64,000 bases of DNA from Alloascoidea africana. Lineage: Eukaryota > Ascomycota > Alloascoideomycetes > Alloascoideales > Alloascoideaceae. A program made the translations under genes and the position numbers. Below, one piece after another: positions 63,624 through 64,000 of this stretch; positions within the stretch are counted from its first letter, which is position 1, and each line of letters starts with the position of its first letter. Location: NCBI GenBank assembly GCA_030581615.1, contig JAKTTT010000027.1, positions 220,929 through 284,928 on the forward strand, given 5' to 3'. The notes below the pieces were generated by a model. The model worked only from the letters and a program-made list of their open reading frames with translations, had not been told where the DNA came from and ran no database searches.

Positions 63624-64000
63624 TTACTGTAGAGGATGTAAAGCATTGATATTGTAGCCTCCGTTTAATGGCTTCGATTTGTTCTCGCTATTCTCAGGAT
63701 TCGTGGTAGCAGGAGCAGGATTTCCGGTTCTTTCATTGAACAATGGACATGTCTTCTTTGCCCGAGTATGCCCAAGAGCACCACATGCAGTGCATCTCCG
63801 AGATGTTGATTTCCCTTTACCAATCCCCTTTCCTGATAATAGCGTCGCCGGATCGGAGTTATCCTTTGCCGCTTTTCTAGCATGCCTCCTCTCCTTGTTG
63901 CGTTGTAAACGGGCCAACTCCTCTTCAAGGAGCCTTTTATTCATAAGATTCTTTTCTTCATCCTCTGTGGGAGCAATGGACTCAAGAACAAGTTCCGCTG
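63624..64000 (-). CDS. TAF1: TAF1, TFIID largest subunit, 3' end only
   Basis: The minus frame is open from the window edge to the stop at 63624 (about 125 codons), so the 5' part lies outside. It begins with a charged helix (LLEEELARLQRNKERRHARK) and has a CCHC-type zinc knuckle (RRCTACGALGHTRAKKTCPLF), then a disordered end. This is the layout of the TAF1 C-terminus, which in TFIID helps contact promoter DNA. Other zinc-knuckle proteins cannot be fully excluded from this fragment. Confidence 0.68.
   Translation of the reverse strand, partial: AELVLESIAPTEDEEKNLMNKRLLEEELARLQRNKERRHARKAAKDNSDPATLLSGKGIGKGKSTSRRCTACGALGHTRAKKTCPLFNERTGNPAPATTNPENSENKSKPLNGGYNINALHPLQ

Overview
The window reads as nuclear DNA of a budding yeast (Saccharomycotina). 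Spliceosomal introns are short (about 53-98 nt) with GTANGN donors and TACTAAC-like branch points, genes are closely spaced on both strands, and the gene content is ordinary yeast. CTG encodes leucine at conserved positions (for example residue 6 of SMC2), which argues against the CTG-Ser clade. A Tim17-family complex I accessory subunit, a hamartin/TSC1 homologue and multi-intron versions of EMP24 and MEC1 argue against Saccharomyces and its relatives. A Pichiales yeast such as Komagataella is my best guess, but the species is an inference.

Layout. 1-3.8 kb: a partial unknown ORF runs into a foldback (inverted duplication), followed by about 3 kb with only decayed coding traces. 3.9-13.6 kb: a secreted aspartic protease with no cysteines, a possible small tail-anchored protein, and two tandem paralogous HAP1-like Zn2Cys6 regulators. 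13.7-22.6 kb: an ER cyclophilin ending in KDEL, a USA1-like ubiquitin-domain membrane protein, MSS51, an SFL1-type HSF-domain regulator and EMP24. 23.6-28.9 kb: a third Zn2Cys6 regulator with C-terminal Cys-Pro motifs, a complex I subunit and CSM3. 29.5-30.8 kb: two head-to-head decayed copies of a Helitron-type helicase C-terminus. 31.4-64 kb: a dense core block with TSC1, VAC7, PRP18, CCZ1, MEC1, NVJ2, SMC2, VID28/GID5, an SZRD1-like SUZ protein, a UBL-BAG protein, SAM35, a truncated Pcl-type cyclin remnant and the 3' end of TAF1.

How the genes relate. There is no operon-like pathway. Loose themes are DNA integrity (CSM3, MEC1, SMC2), ER and secretory quality control (cyclophilin, USA1, EMP24), mitochondria (MSS51, complex I subunit, SAM35), vacuole and lipid contact (VAC7, CCZ1, NVJ2) and nutrient signalling (TSC1, GID5). 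Three Zn2Cys6 genes each carry an intron inside the zinc cluster, and retention would truncate the protein before DNA binding. I rebuilt spliced models for the three Zn2Cys6 genes, SFL1, EMP24, PRP18, CCZ1, MEC1, SMC2 and the SUZ gene from splice signals, phase and protein continuity.

No convincing tRNA, rRNA or CRISPR array was seen. The least ordinary items are the Helitron-helicase inverted pair, the Cys-Pro-motif regulator, the cysteine-free pepsin, the terminal foldback and the cyclin remnant.
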